A stretch of 64,000 nt of DNA from Comamonadaceae bacterium (lineage in GTDB: Bacteria; Pseudomonadota; Gammaproteobacteria; Burkholderiales; Burkholderiaceae_C), in the NCBI GenBank assembly GCA_027486555.1, contig JAIXOX010000013.1:44330-108329 (forward strand), in the 5' to 3' direction. Of this stretch, positions 17,230 to 25,617 are shown piece after piece; position 1 is the stretch's first letter; each line of letters begins with the position of its first letter. The notes under the pieces were generated by a model that worked only from the letters and a program-made list of their open reading frames with translations, was not told the DNA's origin and ran no database searches. The position numbers were made by a program, and so were the translations under genes.

Positions 17230-19596
17230 TTACAGCCCTTTGACAATGCGTATGCCTGCAATGCCCATGCCCAGTTGGTAGACGATTTGTGAGATGTCCT
17301 TGACGCGCCGAATCCAGCTGACTGCTTCGGTGTTTTCTTCGACCCAAATCGTGTCACCCGGGGCAATGTCTTCAGCCCCGAGCTGATCGGCGGCAATCAG
17401 GGTGCCATCTGGACGAATCACGATGGCGGTTGTGCTTCTGGCTGAACTGCGACGACCACCGGCCATTTGGATGTAGTCTTCGGCGTCTCTGTTTTTTTGC
17501 CAAAGGAAGGAACGCTCCGCCATGACGGAGCCCATGACTTCCACGGTTTCAGGAACGGCCGGGATGTAAAAACTGTCGTTGTTTTCGAGCCGAATTTTTG
17601 GCAACTGATCAGGATGTCGCGTTTGGCTGTTGAGCTCCAGAATCATCCGGCCTTCGGGTTTGAGTTTGCGCAGGTTATCCAAGAAGGACTGCACCGCATT
17701 TTTTTCTGCCGAAACGGTTTCGGCTTCACCTGTTGCGACTGTTTCGCGGCTGCGTTCAATCAGGAATTTGGCAAAATCACGCTCCATGGCGTTGAGGGCA
17801 TCATCCGTGCGGCGTTGCTGTTGTTGTCGCACAGATTCTCGAAACAACTGTGCGCCATAAAGATAAGCTAGGCGTGTCACGCCGCCTGCTTTTTCCAACA
17901 GCGATGACAGCGTGTCACCCGCTTGGACGGTGTACATGCCAGGCCTGCGAACTTCACCTTCGATCTTCACAACGCGAGTGCTTTGTTCGATGGGGCCGCG
18001 AAAGTCGTTGCGAGAGAACACGGTGATGGTGTCACCCGGTTGCAGCACCCAATTGTGTTGAGGGTCTCGGTTAAAGACGACCTTGCCCAGTTCAAAGGGA
18101 ATCAGCGTCATTTGCAGTGACGGGTTCATCACCCTTTCAATGACGGCATATTCCCAATTGATCTCGGGAAATCTGGGTTCAATTTTGATGTTGGCGGGAT
18201 CTGTTAAAAAAGATGCAATTTTGTTTTGGCTGTTCTTTTCTATCCAATAGGCGGGGGAAATCAGCGCGTTCACATCCGGGAGAATGTCCGAGATGCGCAA
18301 GCCCTCTTTCCATGCATATCGCAAAGGCAGGGCCACTTGTCCTTTGAGGGTCACGGCATTGTTGAATTGTGGTGAGATCGGCACCAGCACCACCAAATCA
18401 CCATCACGCAAAACAGTCTGCATGGCCTCTTTGCCAAAGTTCAATTCTTCAATCAAGCGGCTGGCCTTTTGTGTCGGGGTCTTCTTGTCTGCAGGTTTGG
18501 CAATGCGTTCGAGTTTGATGCGCAAACCATCTGCTGTTGATGTTGTTCCCCCACTGATGCTGAGCAGCTGAGCCAGCGTCATCCCCGCTTGGTATTGGTA
18601 AATGGCCGAATTGCGCACGCTGCCTGCAATCGCCACTTGTCCCTGCATGGGGGGGATGTGGATGACGTCTTCGTTTTGCAGGCGCATGTCGGCACTGCGG
18701 TTGCCGTTGAGTAAAAAATCATACAAATCAATTTCGGCAATTTTTTCATTGCCACGGCGCAGCTCGATGTTTCGCAGGTTGCCGTTGGCTGCAGGTCCGC
18801 CGGTGATGAACAGTGCACTGATGAGCGAGGACAGTGAATTGACTTGGTAGGTGCCAGGTTTGCGTGCAAATCCGGTCACGTAAAGACGGATGCTGCGCAA
18901 GCTGCCCATGGTCACAGACAATTCAAAGCTTTTGTAAACCCGCGCCATCGCTTGATTCAAGACGGGTTGCAGTTCTTTGTATGTCAGACCAGACAACTGA
19001 ATGCTGCCCACTTTGGGAATGAAGACGCTGCCCCTGCGATCGACAGTGACGGCGTATTCCAGTTCAACCGAGCCCCAGGCCCGAACGATGATGTCATCGC
19101 CTGGACCGATCACAAAGTCAGCGGGGACATTCACCTGGTCGCCGATGTTGAAAGAAGCGTTTGGGCCTTGAAAAAGATGGTCTGCAAAGACAGGCAGAGC
19201 AATGCCCAGACTTTGTTGAACGAGTATTTCAAAATCGGACATGTCCGATTTCAGGGGGGGTGTTTTTTCTGGGGGGCGTGATTGGGTGGGGGATTCGACC
19301 ACCACCCTTGTGGACAGGTTGTTGGCACGCAAACTCGGATAAAGACTGTTGGGCCTTTCTTGCCGTTGCGTGGTGTTGTCCTGCGGGGCTTCGGTGCTTG
19401 TATTGGCGTTTTGTGGCTTGGGGCTGCCATAAAGCTCAGTGATGGAAGGGGCCTTGTATTCCTGGGCAAAAGAATTCAGAACACACAGCAGCATGCATAA
19501 AAAAAAGCAGACAAGGATCGACTTGCGCCATCGCTTGTGAACTTTATTTTCAGCGCTTGATGGATGGGCCATTGGGTTTAAAAAAAACGGTGTCAT
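17230..19596 (-). CDS. SLBB-domain polysaccharide export protein (Wza-like)
   Basis: About 788 residues. After a hydrophobic export segment (ILVCFFLCMLLCVLNSFAQ) comes the poly-export domain (FVIGPGDDIIVRAWG ... GSIQLSGLTYKELQ), then several SLBB repeats (LYVTGFARKPGTYQVNSLSS; VKIEGEVRRPGMYTVQAGDT; AIAGSVRNSAIYQYQAGMT; VEVMGSVMAERSFLWQKN). It is longer than classical Wza (about 380) and resembles multi-SLBB exporters. No lipobox Cys is evident. ATG 19596 (MTPFFLN) overlaps the upstream stop as ATGA, which is why it is preferred to the earlier in-frame codon. It forms the outer-membrane exit channel. Confidence 0.9.
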   Translation of the reverse strand: MTPFFLNPMAHPSSAENKVHKRWRKSILVCFFLCMLLCVLNSFAQEYKAPSITELYGSPKPQNANTSTEAPQDNTTQRQERPNSLYPSLRANNLSTRVVVESPTQSRPPEKTPPLKSDMSDFEILVQQSLGIALPVFADHLFQGPNASFNIGDQVNVPADFVIGPGDDIIVRAWGSVELEYAVTVDRRGSVFIPKVGSIQLSGLTYKELQPVLNQAMARVYKSFELSVTMGSLRSIRLYVTGFARKPGTYQVNSLSSLISALFITGGPAANGNLRNIELRRGNEKIAEIDLYDFLLNGNRSADMRLQNEDVIHIPPMQGQVAIAGSVRNSAIYQYQAGMTLAQLLSISGGTTSTADGLRIKLERIAKPADKKTPTQKASRLIEELNFGKEAMQTVLRDGDLVVLVPISPQFNNAVTLKGQVALPLRYAWKEGLRISDILPDVNALISPAYWIEKNSQNKIASFLTDPANIKIEPRFPEINWEYAVIERVMNPSLQMTLIPFELGKVVFNRDPQHNWVLQPGDTITVFSRNDFRGPIEQSTRVVKIEGEVRRPGMYTVQAGDTLSSLLEKAGGVTRLAYLYGAQLFRESVRQQQQRRTDDALNAMERDFAKFLIERSRETVATGEAETVSAEKNAVQSFLDNLRKLKPEGRMILELNSQTRHPDQLPKIRLENNDSFYIPAVPETVEVMGSVMAERSFLWQKNRDAEDYIQMAGGRRSSARSTTAIVIRPDGTLIAADQLGAEDIAPGDTIWVEENTEAVSWIRRVKDISQIVYQLGMGIAGIRIVKGL

Positions 19597-21266
19597 GTGC
19601 TCACCCCTGTGGGATGAAGGGGATTGGATTTTTCCAAGGGCCAAGGTTTGTAGGTCACTATGGATTGGCCGTGAGGGATGCTGGTGAAATAGTGGACGTG
19701 TTCAAAAACCGCATCAATGATGGACAGTCCATAACCCGATTGCGCCAGCAAGTCGGGTTCTGGCGGCGTGCGCGATGCGCGTTCGGGTGGTTTGAATGCC
19801 TTGCCCTGGTAATGCCACTCAAGCCACAGCCCATTGCGGTCCAAGATGACCAGCAATCGGATGGGCTCGGCGTTGGTCTGTGTTGCCAGACAGGCATGTC
19901 CGATGACATTGCTGGCTGTCTCTGACAGTCCCAATGTCATGTGCTGTTTCCAGTGCACGCGGCTTGTTTCTTCGGCTTGGGTCAGGCATGGGGAAACGAT
20001 GTTTTCAACCCAGGCGCGGATGTCCGGTAAAACCTGAATTTGTGCTTGAAATTGCTTTGAATGGACGACTCTTGAAGGTGGGTTGGGGGCGGTGTAGTGC
20101 AAGGCAATGCATGAGCGGTCGTCAGCGACCCCTGTTGATGCACAGAGTTGCTTGACCAGAGCATTGACCAATGGGGCTTCTTGACCCCGTGGATGAAGGG
20201 CCATGATGTGGGCTATTTTTTGGTAGGCCTCTTGGGCCAAGGGCAGTCCCCAAGCGTCAAGAATGCCATCTGAGACCAGCAGCAAGCGGTCTTCTTGCAA
20301 CAAGGGCACCAAGCAACTGGTGATGGTTTCTGTCTCAATGCCCAGTGGCATCATGTGGCCCGAAATGAACAAAATGTGCCCATCGCAGGCTCTTTGCAGC
20401 AACAGATGAGGTGCGCCGCAATCGACCCATTCGACCATGCCTTGCTGGGTATCAATGTCCGCCAAGCTCAAAGTCAACAGACTTTCACTTTCCTTGAGCA
20501 TGGGCGTGACTTTTTCCCTGAGCTGTTTGAGCACCTGCCTGGGGTTGGCCATGTATTGCAGGGGCCTTAATTGAGAAAGGCTGATTTTGATTCCAGCAGA
20601 AACAATGGCTGCACCCAAACCTTTGCCCATCACATCACCGCTGACCAGACAAACACCGCGCTGTGTTGCCACCACATCGACCAAGTCGCCACTGGCGCCG
20701 TCTTGCGCTTGCGATGCTGCGTGAATCTTTAGCCCTGGAAAATTTTCTTGGGGCAAAGGAAAAAGAAGGTATTTTTGGGCCAGTGTGGCCAGTTTTTGCT
20801 CGTGTAAACGGCGTGTTTGCAATTCTTCGTTTTGCTGCTCCAACAAAATGCGAGCGGCCTTCAAAGCTTCCCGCGTTTGTTGAATGTCCTGCAGTCTTTT
20901 CAGCGTGGCGAAGAAATTTTGTTTCAAAAAGGGTTTGATCAGGATTTGATCGACACCGAGATTGACGGCGCTTGAAAACTCTTCTTGTTTTCCGTGTGCG
21001 GTCATCAAGACACAAGCAACTTGAGGGTGCAGGCGGTGAGCGACCTCAACCAAACTCAATCCCCCCCCATCCGGATGGTGGCTGCCTAAATTCAGGTCTA
21101 CAAAAAAAATATCCCAGTGCGTGTTGTGCAGGGCTTCAAGGGCCAAGTTGGGGGTGCTCACTGCCAGGCAGTGCGCACGGCCCTTGAGCCATGTCTTGAC
21201 CAGATGACGCATGACAGCGTCATCGTCAACCATCAGCACATTCACGGGCGATAACGTTTCTGTCAC
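19593..21266 (-). CDS. Response regulator with PP2C phosphatase and HATPase domains (HsbR-like)
   Basis: 557 residues in three parts. The receiver domain spans 8-125 (DDD at 14-16, phospho-acceptor D57 in FFVDLNLG, LMTAHGK, and the LIKPF lysine). A helical linker leads to a SpoIIE/PP2C serine phosphatase (GDLVDVV ... SGDVMGKGLGAA ... LVSDGILDAW ... DDRSCIAL). The C-terminus is an RsbW-type HATPase (GLSETASNVIGHA ... SGYGLSIIDAVFEHV). This is the architecture of HsbR in the HptB-HsbR-HsbA pathway. It would dephosphorylate and phosphorylate a STAS protein, and a candidate is encoded 4 kb away. Its stop overlaps the start of the Wza-like gene. Confidence 0.9.
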   Translation of the reverse strand: MTETLSPVNVLMVDDDAVMRHLVKTWLKGRAHCLAVSTPNLALEALHNTHWDIFFVDLNLGSHHPDGGGLSLVEVAHRLHPQVACVLMTAHGKQEEFSSAVNLGVDQILIKPFLKQNFFATLKRLQDIQQTREALKAARILLEQQNEELQTRRLHEQKLATLAQKYLLFPLPQENFPGLKIHAASQAQDGASGDLVDVVATQRGVCLVSGDVMGKGLGAAIVSAGIKISLSQLRPLQYMANPRQVLKQLREKVTPMLKESESLLTLSLADIDTQQGMVEWVDCGAPHLLLQRACDGHILFISGHMMPLGIETETITSCLVPLLQEDRLLLVSDGILDAWGLPLAQEAYQKIAHIMALHPRGQEAPLVNALVKQLCASTGVADDRSCIALHYTAPNPPSRVVHSKQFQAQIQVLPDIRAWVENIVSPCLTQAEETSRVHWKQHMTLGLSETASNVIGHACLATQTNAEPIRLLVILDRNGLWLEWHYQGKAFKPPERASRTPPEPDLLAQSGYGLSIIDAVFEHVHYFTSIPHGQSIVTYKPWPLEKSNPLHPTGVST

Positions 21267-21338
21267 TTTGATGGGCTTTTGAATTTAGATATGATTAATT
21301 TATTCTTTATTATCCACATTTAAACTAAAAGATTTGAA
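21267..21338. promoter_or_regulatory. AT-rich divergent promoter region
   Basis: A 72-base spacer between the PP2C regulator (minus) and a glycosyltransferase (plus). It is strikingly AT-rich, with runs such as GATTAATTTATTCTTTATTA, in an otherwise GC-rich window. Both genes must be transcribed from here unless they are read from further upstream. I could not assign a convincing -35/-10 pair, so only the region is claimed. Confidence 0.4.
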
Positions 21339-22472
21339 ATGAATGGAGAAATGTTATCGGCTGAGAAGGCTGTCTGGATCAACGCGCGTTTTCTGACACG
21401 GCCTGTGACGGGGGTCGAACGCGTGGCTCGCGAAGTCATTTCTGCTTGGGTGCGCCATCATCTGGACTCACAGGGATGCTGGCGGGGTTCGGGGCAGGTG
21501 GTTCGTTTTGGCTTGATTGCCCCATGTACGGCAGAAGCACTGCCCAACCCTTGGCCAGAACTGCGTTTGTGGCAAACCGGTGTTTTTCAGGGGCATGCTT
21601 GGGAGCAGTGGGATTTGCCACGGTGCACTGCGGGTCATCTTTTGCTCAATCTTTGCAATACCGCCCCACTGTTCAAGCGGCGTCAATGGACGTTTTTGCA
21701 CGATGCACAGACATTTGCTATTCCGCAAAATTTCACGTTTGCGCTGCGTCTTTGGTATCGCTTGATGTTTCGGACGGTGGCCCGTTTGGGCTTGGGGGTG
21801 TTGACCAATTCAGCGTTTTCAGCAAACGAGTTGGTCAAATTTCTGGGTGTGAACCGATCTCGATTGACTGTGGCCCATTTGGGGGCTGATCACATGGCGC
21901 GTGTGACGCCCGATTTGACCCCAAGACTCAAAACCTTGATGGACGCGTTGGCCGATCGACCCTTTGTGCTGGCAGTGTCGAGTGACAACCCGAATAAGAA
22001 TTTTTTGAGCGTGATCAAGGCCTTGGAGTTGATGGGGTCGAACGCGCCCGCTTGCGTCATTGTGGGAAAAGAAAATAACCGGGTTTTCTCTCGCAGCACG
22101 CTCAGCACCGAAAAAATTCACCATTTGGGATATGTCAGTGATGCGGAATTGGTGACCCTTTACCGACGCGCCACTGCCATGGCCTACCCCTCTTTTTATG
22201 AAGGTTTTGGCTTGCCACCCTTGGAGGCCATGTGGAACGGTTGCCCTGTTGTGGTCTCTCACACATCGGCATTGCCCGAGATCAATGCAGATTCGGCGCT
22301 TTACTGTGATCCGGATGACCCCGCCTCCTTGGCAAAGGCTCTGATTTCCTTGGTGAACGACCCTGTTCTTCGTCGGCTAATGAGTCAGCGCGGCCAAGAC
22401 AGGGCAAGGACTTTTGTCTGGCGACAGACGGCCAAAGTCATTTTGGAGGCCGTCACCGCGCCATGCCGATGA
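21339..22472 (+). CDS. Glycosyltransferase family 4 protein
   Basis: A 377-residue GT-B glycosyltransferase. The C-terminal donor-binding half has the family pattern: FVLAVSSDNPNKNFLSVIKA, VSDAELVTLYRRATAMAYPS then FYEGFGLPPLEAM (the E-x7-E motif), and GCPVVVSHTSALPEI. The N-terminal acceptor half begins VWINARFLTRPVTGVERVAR. It is the only polysaccharide gene on the plus strand here, divergent from the PP2C regulator and ending 10 bases before a convergent glycosyltransferase. The sugar specificity cannot be read from the sequence. Confidence 0.88.
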   Translation: MNGEMLSAEKAVWINARFLTRPVTGVERVAREVISAWVRHHLDSQGCWRGSGQVVRFGLIAPCTAEALPNPWPELRLWQTGVFQGHAWEQWDLPRCTAGHLLLNLCNTAPLFKRRQWTFLHDAQTFAIPQNFTFALRLWYRLMFRTVARLGLGVLTNSAFSANELVKFLGVNRSRLTVAHLGADHMARVTPDLTPRLKTLMDALADRPFVLAVSSDNPNKNFLSVIKALELMGSNAPACVIVGKENNRVFSRSTLSTEKIHHLGYVSDAELVTLYRRATAMAYPSFYEGFGLPPLEAMWNGCPVVVSHTSALPEINADSALYCDPDDPASLAKALISLVNDPVLRRLMSQRGQDRARTFVWRQTAKVILEAVTAPCR

Positions 22473-22482
22473 CCCTTTGAAT

Positions 22483-23694
22483 TCATGTGGTTCTGTTTGA
22501 GATTTCAAAGGCGGGTGTTTGGCTTGCCTTGAGGGCCTCATTGACGGCCCGTGCAAAGCTGGCTTTGAAGGCGGGGACAGAAAAAATTTGGGCATGCTGA
22601 CAAATTTTTTCCGGATCAAGTTCCGCGCTAATCCTTTCAAATTGCCACACTGCATCTGACAAACTGTCTGGCGTTTGTTCATGAAAAAAAACACCCGTGG
22701 GGTAAATACCTTGTTGTGGGTTGCCAGGCCAAGGAATGACGGTTTCCAGCGCGCCACCCCGACCGTATGCAATCACTGGCGTCCCACAAGCCTGGGCCTC
22801 GACGGGGACGATGCCAAAGTCTTCTTCGGAGGGGAAAATAAATGCCCGCGCCTTGGACAAATAGGCCCGAACTTGTTCGGGCGGCAAAAAGCCTGTGAAG
22901 GTGACATTGGGTCCCGCTTTGCTCCGAATTTTGGCCATTTCAGGACCATCACCCATGAGGATCAGCCGCTTGTCAGGCATGCTGGTGAACGCTTGGGCAA
23001 CCAGATCAATGCGTTTGAAGGGCACAAATCGGCCTGCACAAACGTAAAAATCTTCGCGTTCAGTCTCCAAACAGAACAAGTCGGTGTCCACAGGCGGTGG
23101 GATCACGATGGGGGTGCGTCGGTAGTATTTGGCAATGCGCTTGGCCACAAATTTGGAGTTGGCGATGAACTGGTCAACGCCATTGGCACTTTGTATGTCC
23201 CAGCCTCGGATGCGGTGAAGTTGCCAGCGGGCAAACCAAGATTTCAGCCCCCGCTCCAGGTTCATCTCGCGCAGGTATTCGTGGTAGTGGTCCCATGCAT
23301 AACGCATGGGGGAATGACAATAACAGACATGGGTTTGATTGGGGCCTGTCAACACACCTTTGGCAACGCTGTAGTGGCTGGAGATGATCAAGTCATAACT
23401 GCTGAGGTCAAGTTGTTCAATGGCCAGTGGCATCAGAGGCAACATTTTTCGGTAATGGATGCGGGCACCTGGAATTTTTTGCAGAAAACTGGTGATGGGT
23501 GTTTTGCCGCGCAAAAAATGCCGCTGGTCGTCTTTTACAAAATCAATCAACGAAAAGACATCGGCATCAGGGTAAAGGTCAATGATGTGCTCGAGCACAC
23601 GCTCGGCCCCACCGTAGATCACCAACCAGTCATGAACGATGGCCACTTTAAGGGGCGGTGCACTCAGCGTTTTCAATTCATGAGCGGTGTGCAT
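22483..23694 (-). CDS. Glycosyltransferase family 4 protein
   Basis: A 403-residue GT-B enzyme. The N-terminal half has KVAIVHDWLVIYGGAERVLE and YCHSPMRYAWDHYHEYL, as in mannosyl- and rhamnosyltransferases of the WbaZ/WcaI type. The C-terminal half has FYVCAGRFVPFKRIDLVAQA, GPNVTFTGFLPPEQ and FIFPSEEDFGIVPVEAQACG with the two glutamates of the E-x7-E motif, then TPVIAYGRGGALETV. The start overlaps the end of the upstream glycosyltransferase by 17 bases. It would add one sugar to the lipid-linked repeat unit. Confidence 0.9.
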   Translation of the reverse strand: MHTAHELKTLSAPPLKVAIVHDWLVIYGGAERVLEHIIDLYPDADVFSLIDFVKDDQRHFLRGKTPITSFLQKIPGARIHYRKMLPLMPLAIEQLDLSSYDLIISSHYSVAKGVLTGPNQTHVCYCHSPMRYAWDHYHEYLREMNLERGLKSWFARWQLHRIRGWDIQSANGVDQFIANSKFVAKRIAKYYRRTPIVIPPPVDTDLFCLETEREDFYVCAGRFVPFKRIDLVAQAFTSMPDKRLILMGDGPEMAKIRSKAGPNVTFTGFLPPEQVRAYLSKARAFIFPSEEDFGIVPVEAQACGTPVIAYGRGGALETVIPWPGNPQQGIYPTGVFFHEQTPDSLSDAVWQFERISAELDPEKICQHAQIFSVPAFKASFARAVNEALKASQTPAFEISNRTT

Positions 23695-24889
23695 GCACAG
23701 CCTCGAATAAATCGGTGAATTGCTTCAAACGGCGTTGTGCTGTGAAGGCTTGTGCTTTTTGACGTGCTTGCAGACCCATGGCGTGCCAGCGACCGTGTTC
23801 TTGATCCAGCTCAAAGATGACGCGGGCCAAGTCGTGTGCATTGCCTGGCTCGAAGAAGGCACCACTGACACCCTCTTCAATCAATTCAACACTGCCGCCA
23901 TGTCGACTGGCAACGCAAGCTTTGGCTGCAGATGCGGCCTCCAAGATGACGTTGCCAAGTGCTTCGTATGAATTGCTTGGAAATACCAAGGCATCCACGT
24001 CTGGCCACAAGGTGTCAGGCTCAATGTATCCACGCCATTGAAGGTCGAGCATGGGGTATTGCGTTTGCCAACGTTCAATGTCTTGGCTTGGTCCTTTGCC
24101 AGCCAGCACCCATTGAACAGGGAAGCCTTTCAAGCGCAAAATATCTGCGGCTGCCAGCAGCACATCCAAGCCTTTGGCTTGGTCGAGTCTGCCCAAAAAT
24201 CCCAATGTGAGCGGGCCGGTGCGTTCCCATTTTGTCGTGTGTGGAGGGTTTTTTTGCGGGTTGAGGGCGTTGTAGATGACTTGCCCGCGGGCTTGCCTGA
24301 ACAAGCCGTGTTCAAGGTGAAGTTGCAAAATGAATTGGCTGACCCCCACCACGGCGCAGACCGAGTCGGTGTGCTTGGCGCGTGGTGCGGTCAGCCAACG
24401 GCATTCGCTGCACCTGCGTTCATGCTGGCCACAAACGCGCCCGTTCTTGTAGAGCACAGTACGGGGGCATAAAAGTGAAAAATCATGCAAAACATGCACG
24501 ATGGGCAAATTCAATGTCTGCAATGCAGGCCAAATACCGGAGGAAAACCCCTGCAGGTTGTGCGTGTTGATGATGTCCAGATTTTTTTCGCGTGCCCATT
24601 GCCCAACCTGTTGAACCATCCAGGGATTGGACGTGTCCAAAGCATGCCAAACCAGCCGTCGAAGTAAAGAGGGTGGTTTTTGGCCACGCTCATAAGGCCA
24701 GTACATGTTTTGAAGGGGAACGCGATGGATGTGGGCTTCATCGGCCACGGGCGCTTGAGGTGCCCGCAGTGTCAAAACAAAGACATCCAAGCCTTGATCG
24801 CGCAAACCATCCACCAATTGTTTTGCCATGGTCTCTGCGCCACCGATGGCCGTTGGCGGATAAAGGGCTGAGATCACTCCTATGCGCAC
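23678..24889 (-). CDS. Glycosyltransferase family 4 protein
   Basis: A 403-residue GT-B glycosyltransferase that begins MRIGVISALYPPTAIGGAET, the common GT4 start (YPPxxGGxE). The C-terminal domain contains LTLGFLGRLDQAKGLDVLLA, WVLAGKGPSQDIE and VFPSNSYEALGNVILEAASA, then ACVASRHGGSVELIEEGVSG. A cysteine cluster (CGQHERRCSECRWL) in the N-terminal half is a known variant in this family. It starts 2 bases after the Hpt gene stop, so regulator and transferase are co-translated. Confidence 0.9.
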   Translation of the reverse strand: MRIGVISALYPPTAIGGAETMAKQLVDGLRDQGLDVFVLTLRAPQAPVADEAHIHRVPLQNMYWPYERGQKPPSLLRRLVWHALDTSNPWMVQQVGQWAREKNLDIINTHNLQGFSSGIWPALQTLNLPIVHVLHDFSLLCPRTVLYKNGRVCGQHERRCSECRWLTAPRAKHTDSVCAVVGVSQFILQLHLEHGLFRQARGQVIYNALNPQKNPPHTTKWERTGPLTLGFLGRLDQAKGLDVLLAAADILRLKGFPVQWVLAGKGPSQDIERWQTQYPMLDLQWRGYIEPDTLWPDVDALVFPSNSYEALGNVILEAASAAKACVASRHGGSVELIEEGVSGAFFEPGNAHDLARVIFELDQEHGRWHAMGLQARQKAQAFTAQRRLKQFTDLFEAVHAHRS

Positions 24890-24891
24890 GG

Positions 24892-25278
24892 TCAGGGGGC
24901 CACTGTTCGCTGGTGCCGTGACAGAGATTCAAGGGTAGTCATCCAAATTTTCTGGACCATCGGGCTCAATCGCCTGCACGCCAATTCGTCCGACATGACA
25001 ACAGCTGATTCAAAAGCTTCGAACACTTTGGCTTGTTGATCAAAACCCAGAATTTTCAAACTGGGCAGTTGCGAGTGAGTCAGTCGCCTCAGGCTGTTGA
25101 AGTCATTTGAATTGGCTCGCATGTTCACATCAGAGACGTGTTCACGCAAAGCAGTTTCAAGCAATGCAATGATTTCGCCCATGAGGACTTCATCGTGATC
25201 CAGTCTTGACAGGCCCAAGGCCGGCTGCCAGGCCATGGTGTCATGCACCTTGGAGCTTGCGTTGAATGAAAGGATCAT
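24892..25278 (-). CDS. Histidine phosphotransfer (Hpt) domain protein, HptB-like
   Basis: About 128 residues, a stand-alone Hpt domain. The helix pattern LGLSRLDHDEVLMGEIIALL ... FNSLRRLTHSQLPSLKILGF aligns with the usual L-x-R-x-D-xx-ELL ... ALRRLAHTLKGSAANLGA, placing the candidate phospho-histidine at about residue 68. The Lys and Gly normally following the His are replaced (QLP instead of LKG). The start overlaps the STAS stop as ATGA and has GGGA upstream; a Met three codons earlier (25287) is the alternative. Position beside STAS suggests phosphorelay to the REC-PP2C protein. Confidence 0.7.
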   Translation of the reverse strand: MILSFNASSKVHDTMAWQPALGLSRLDHDEVLMGEIIALLETALREHVSDVNMRANSNDFNSLRRLTHSQLPSLKILGFDQQAKVFEAFESAVVMSDELACRRLSPMVQKIWMTTLESLSRHQRTVAP

Positions 25279-25616
25279 TTTTCCCATGATTTCAAGGCCT
25301 CAGATTTGTCGTTGTAAATGTCAAAGACGCGGTGCATGCGCACCACCTCTAAAAGCATGACCACTGGCTTTTGAAGGTTGCAGAGCTTGATTTGTCCTGC
25401 TTGCCCTTCCATTTCACGCAGCATCCAGACCAATGCCCCCAGGCCCGAACTGTCTAGGAATTCGATGTGCTCAAGATTCATCAAAAGACAAGGGCTGTCT
25501 TTGATGCGTTCGCGCAGCATGTCTTTGAATACCGCCACGTTGGATGCATCCAGCGACTTGATTCTGGGGGTCAGTTCATTGATGCCATCGTGCAGGACTT
25601 GGCTAAATTCGATCAT
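25275..25616 (-). CDS. STAS-domain anti-sigma factor antagonist (HsbA/SpoIIAA-like)
   Basis: A 113-residue single STAS domain. The phosphorylation loop reads EFLDSSGLGAL with the target Ser in DSSG at about residue 56, preceded by SLDASNVAVFKDML and LLMNLEHI. The protein would be switched by the kinase and phosphatase domains of the REC-PP2C-HATPase protein encoded 4 kb downstream. It is located one base after the stop of the fusion gene and overlaps the Hpt gene, so it is clearly part of the polysaccharide operon. Family call is firm; its binding partner (anti-sigma factor, cyclase or other) is unknown. Confidence 0.9.
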   Translation of the reverse strand: MIEFSQVLHDGINELTPRIKSLDASNVAVFKDMLRERIKDSPCLLMNLEHIEFLDSSGLGALVWMLREMEGQAGQIKLCNLQKPVVMLLEVVRMHRVFDIYNDKSEALKSWEK

Positions 25617-25617
25617 G

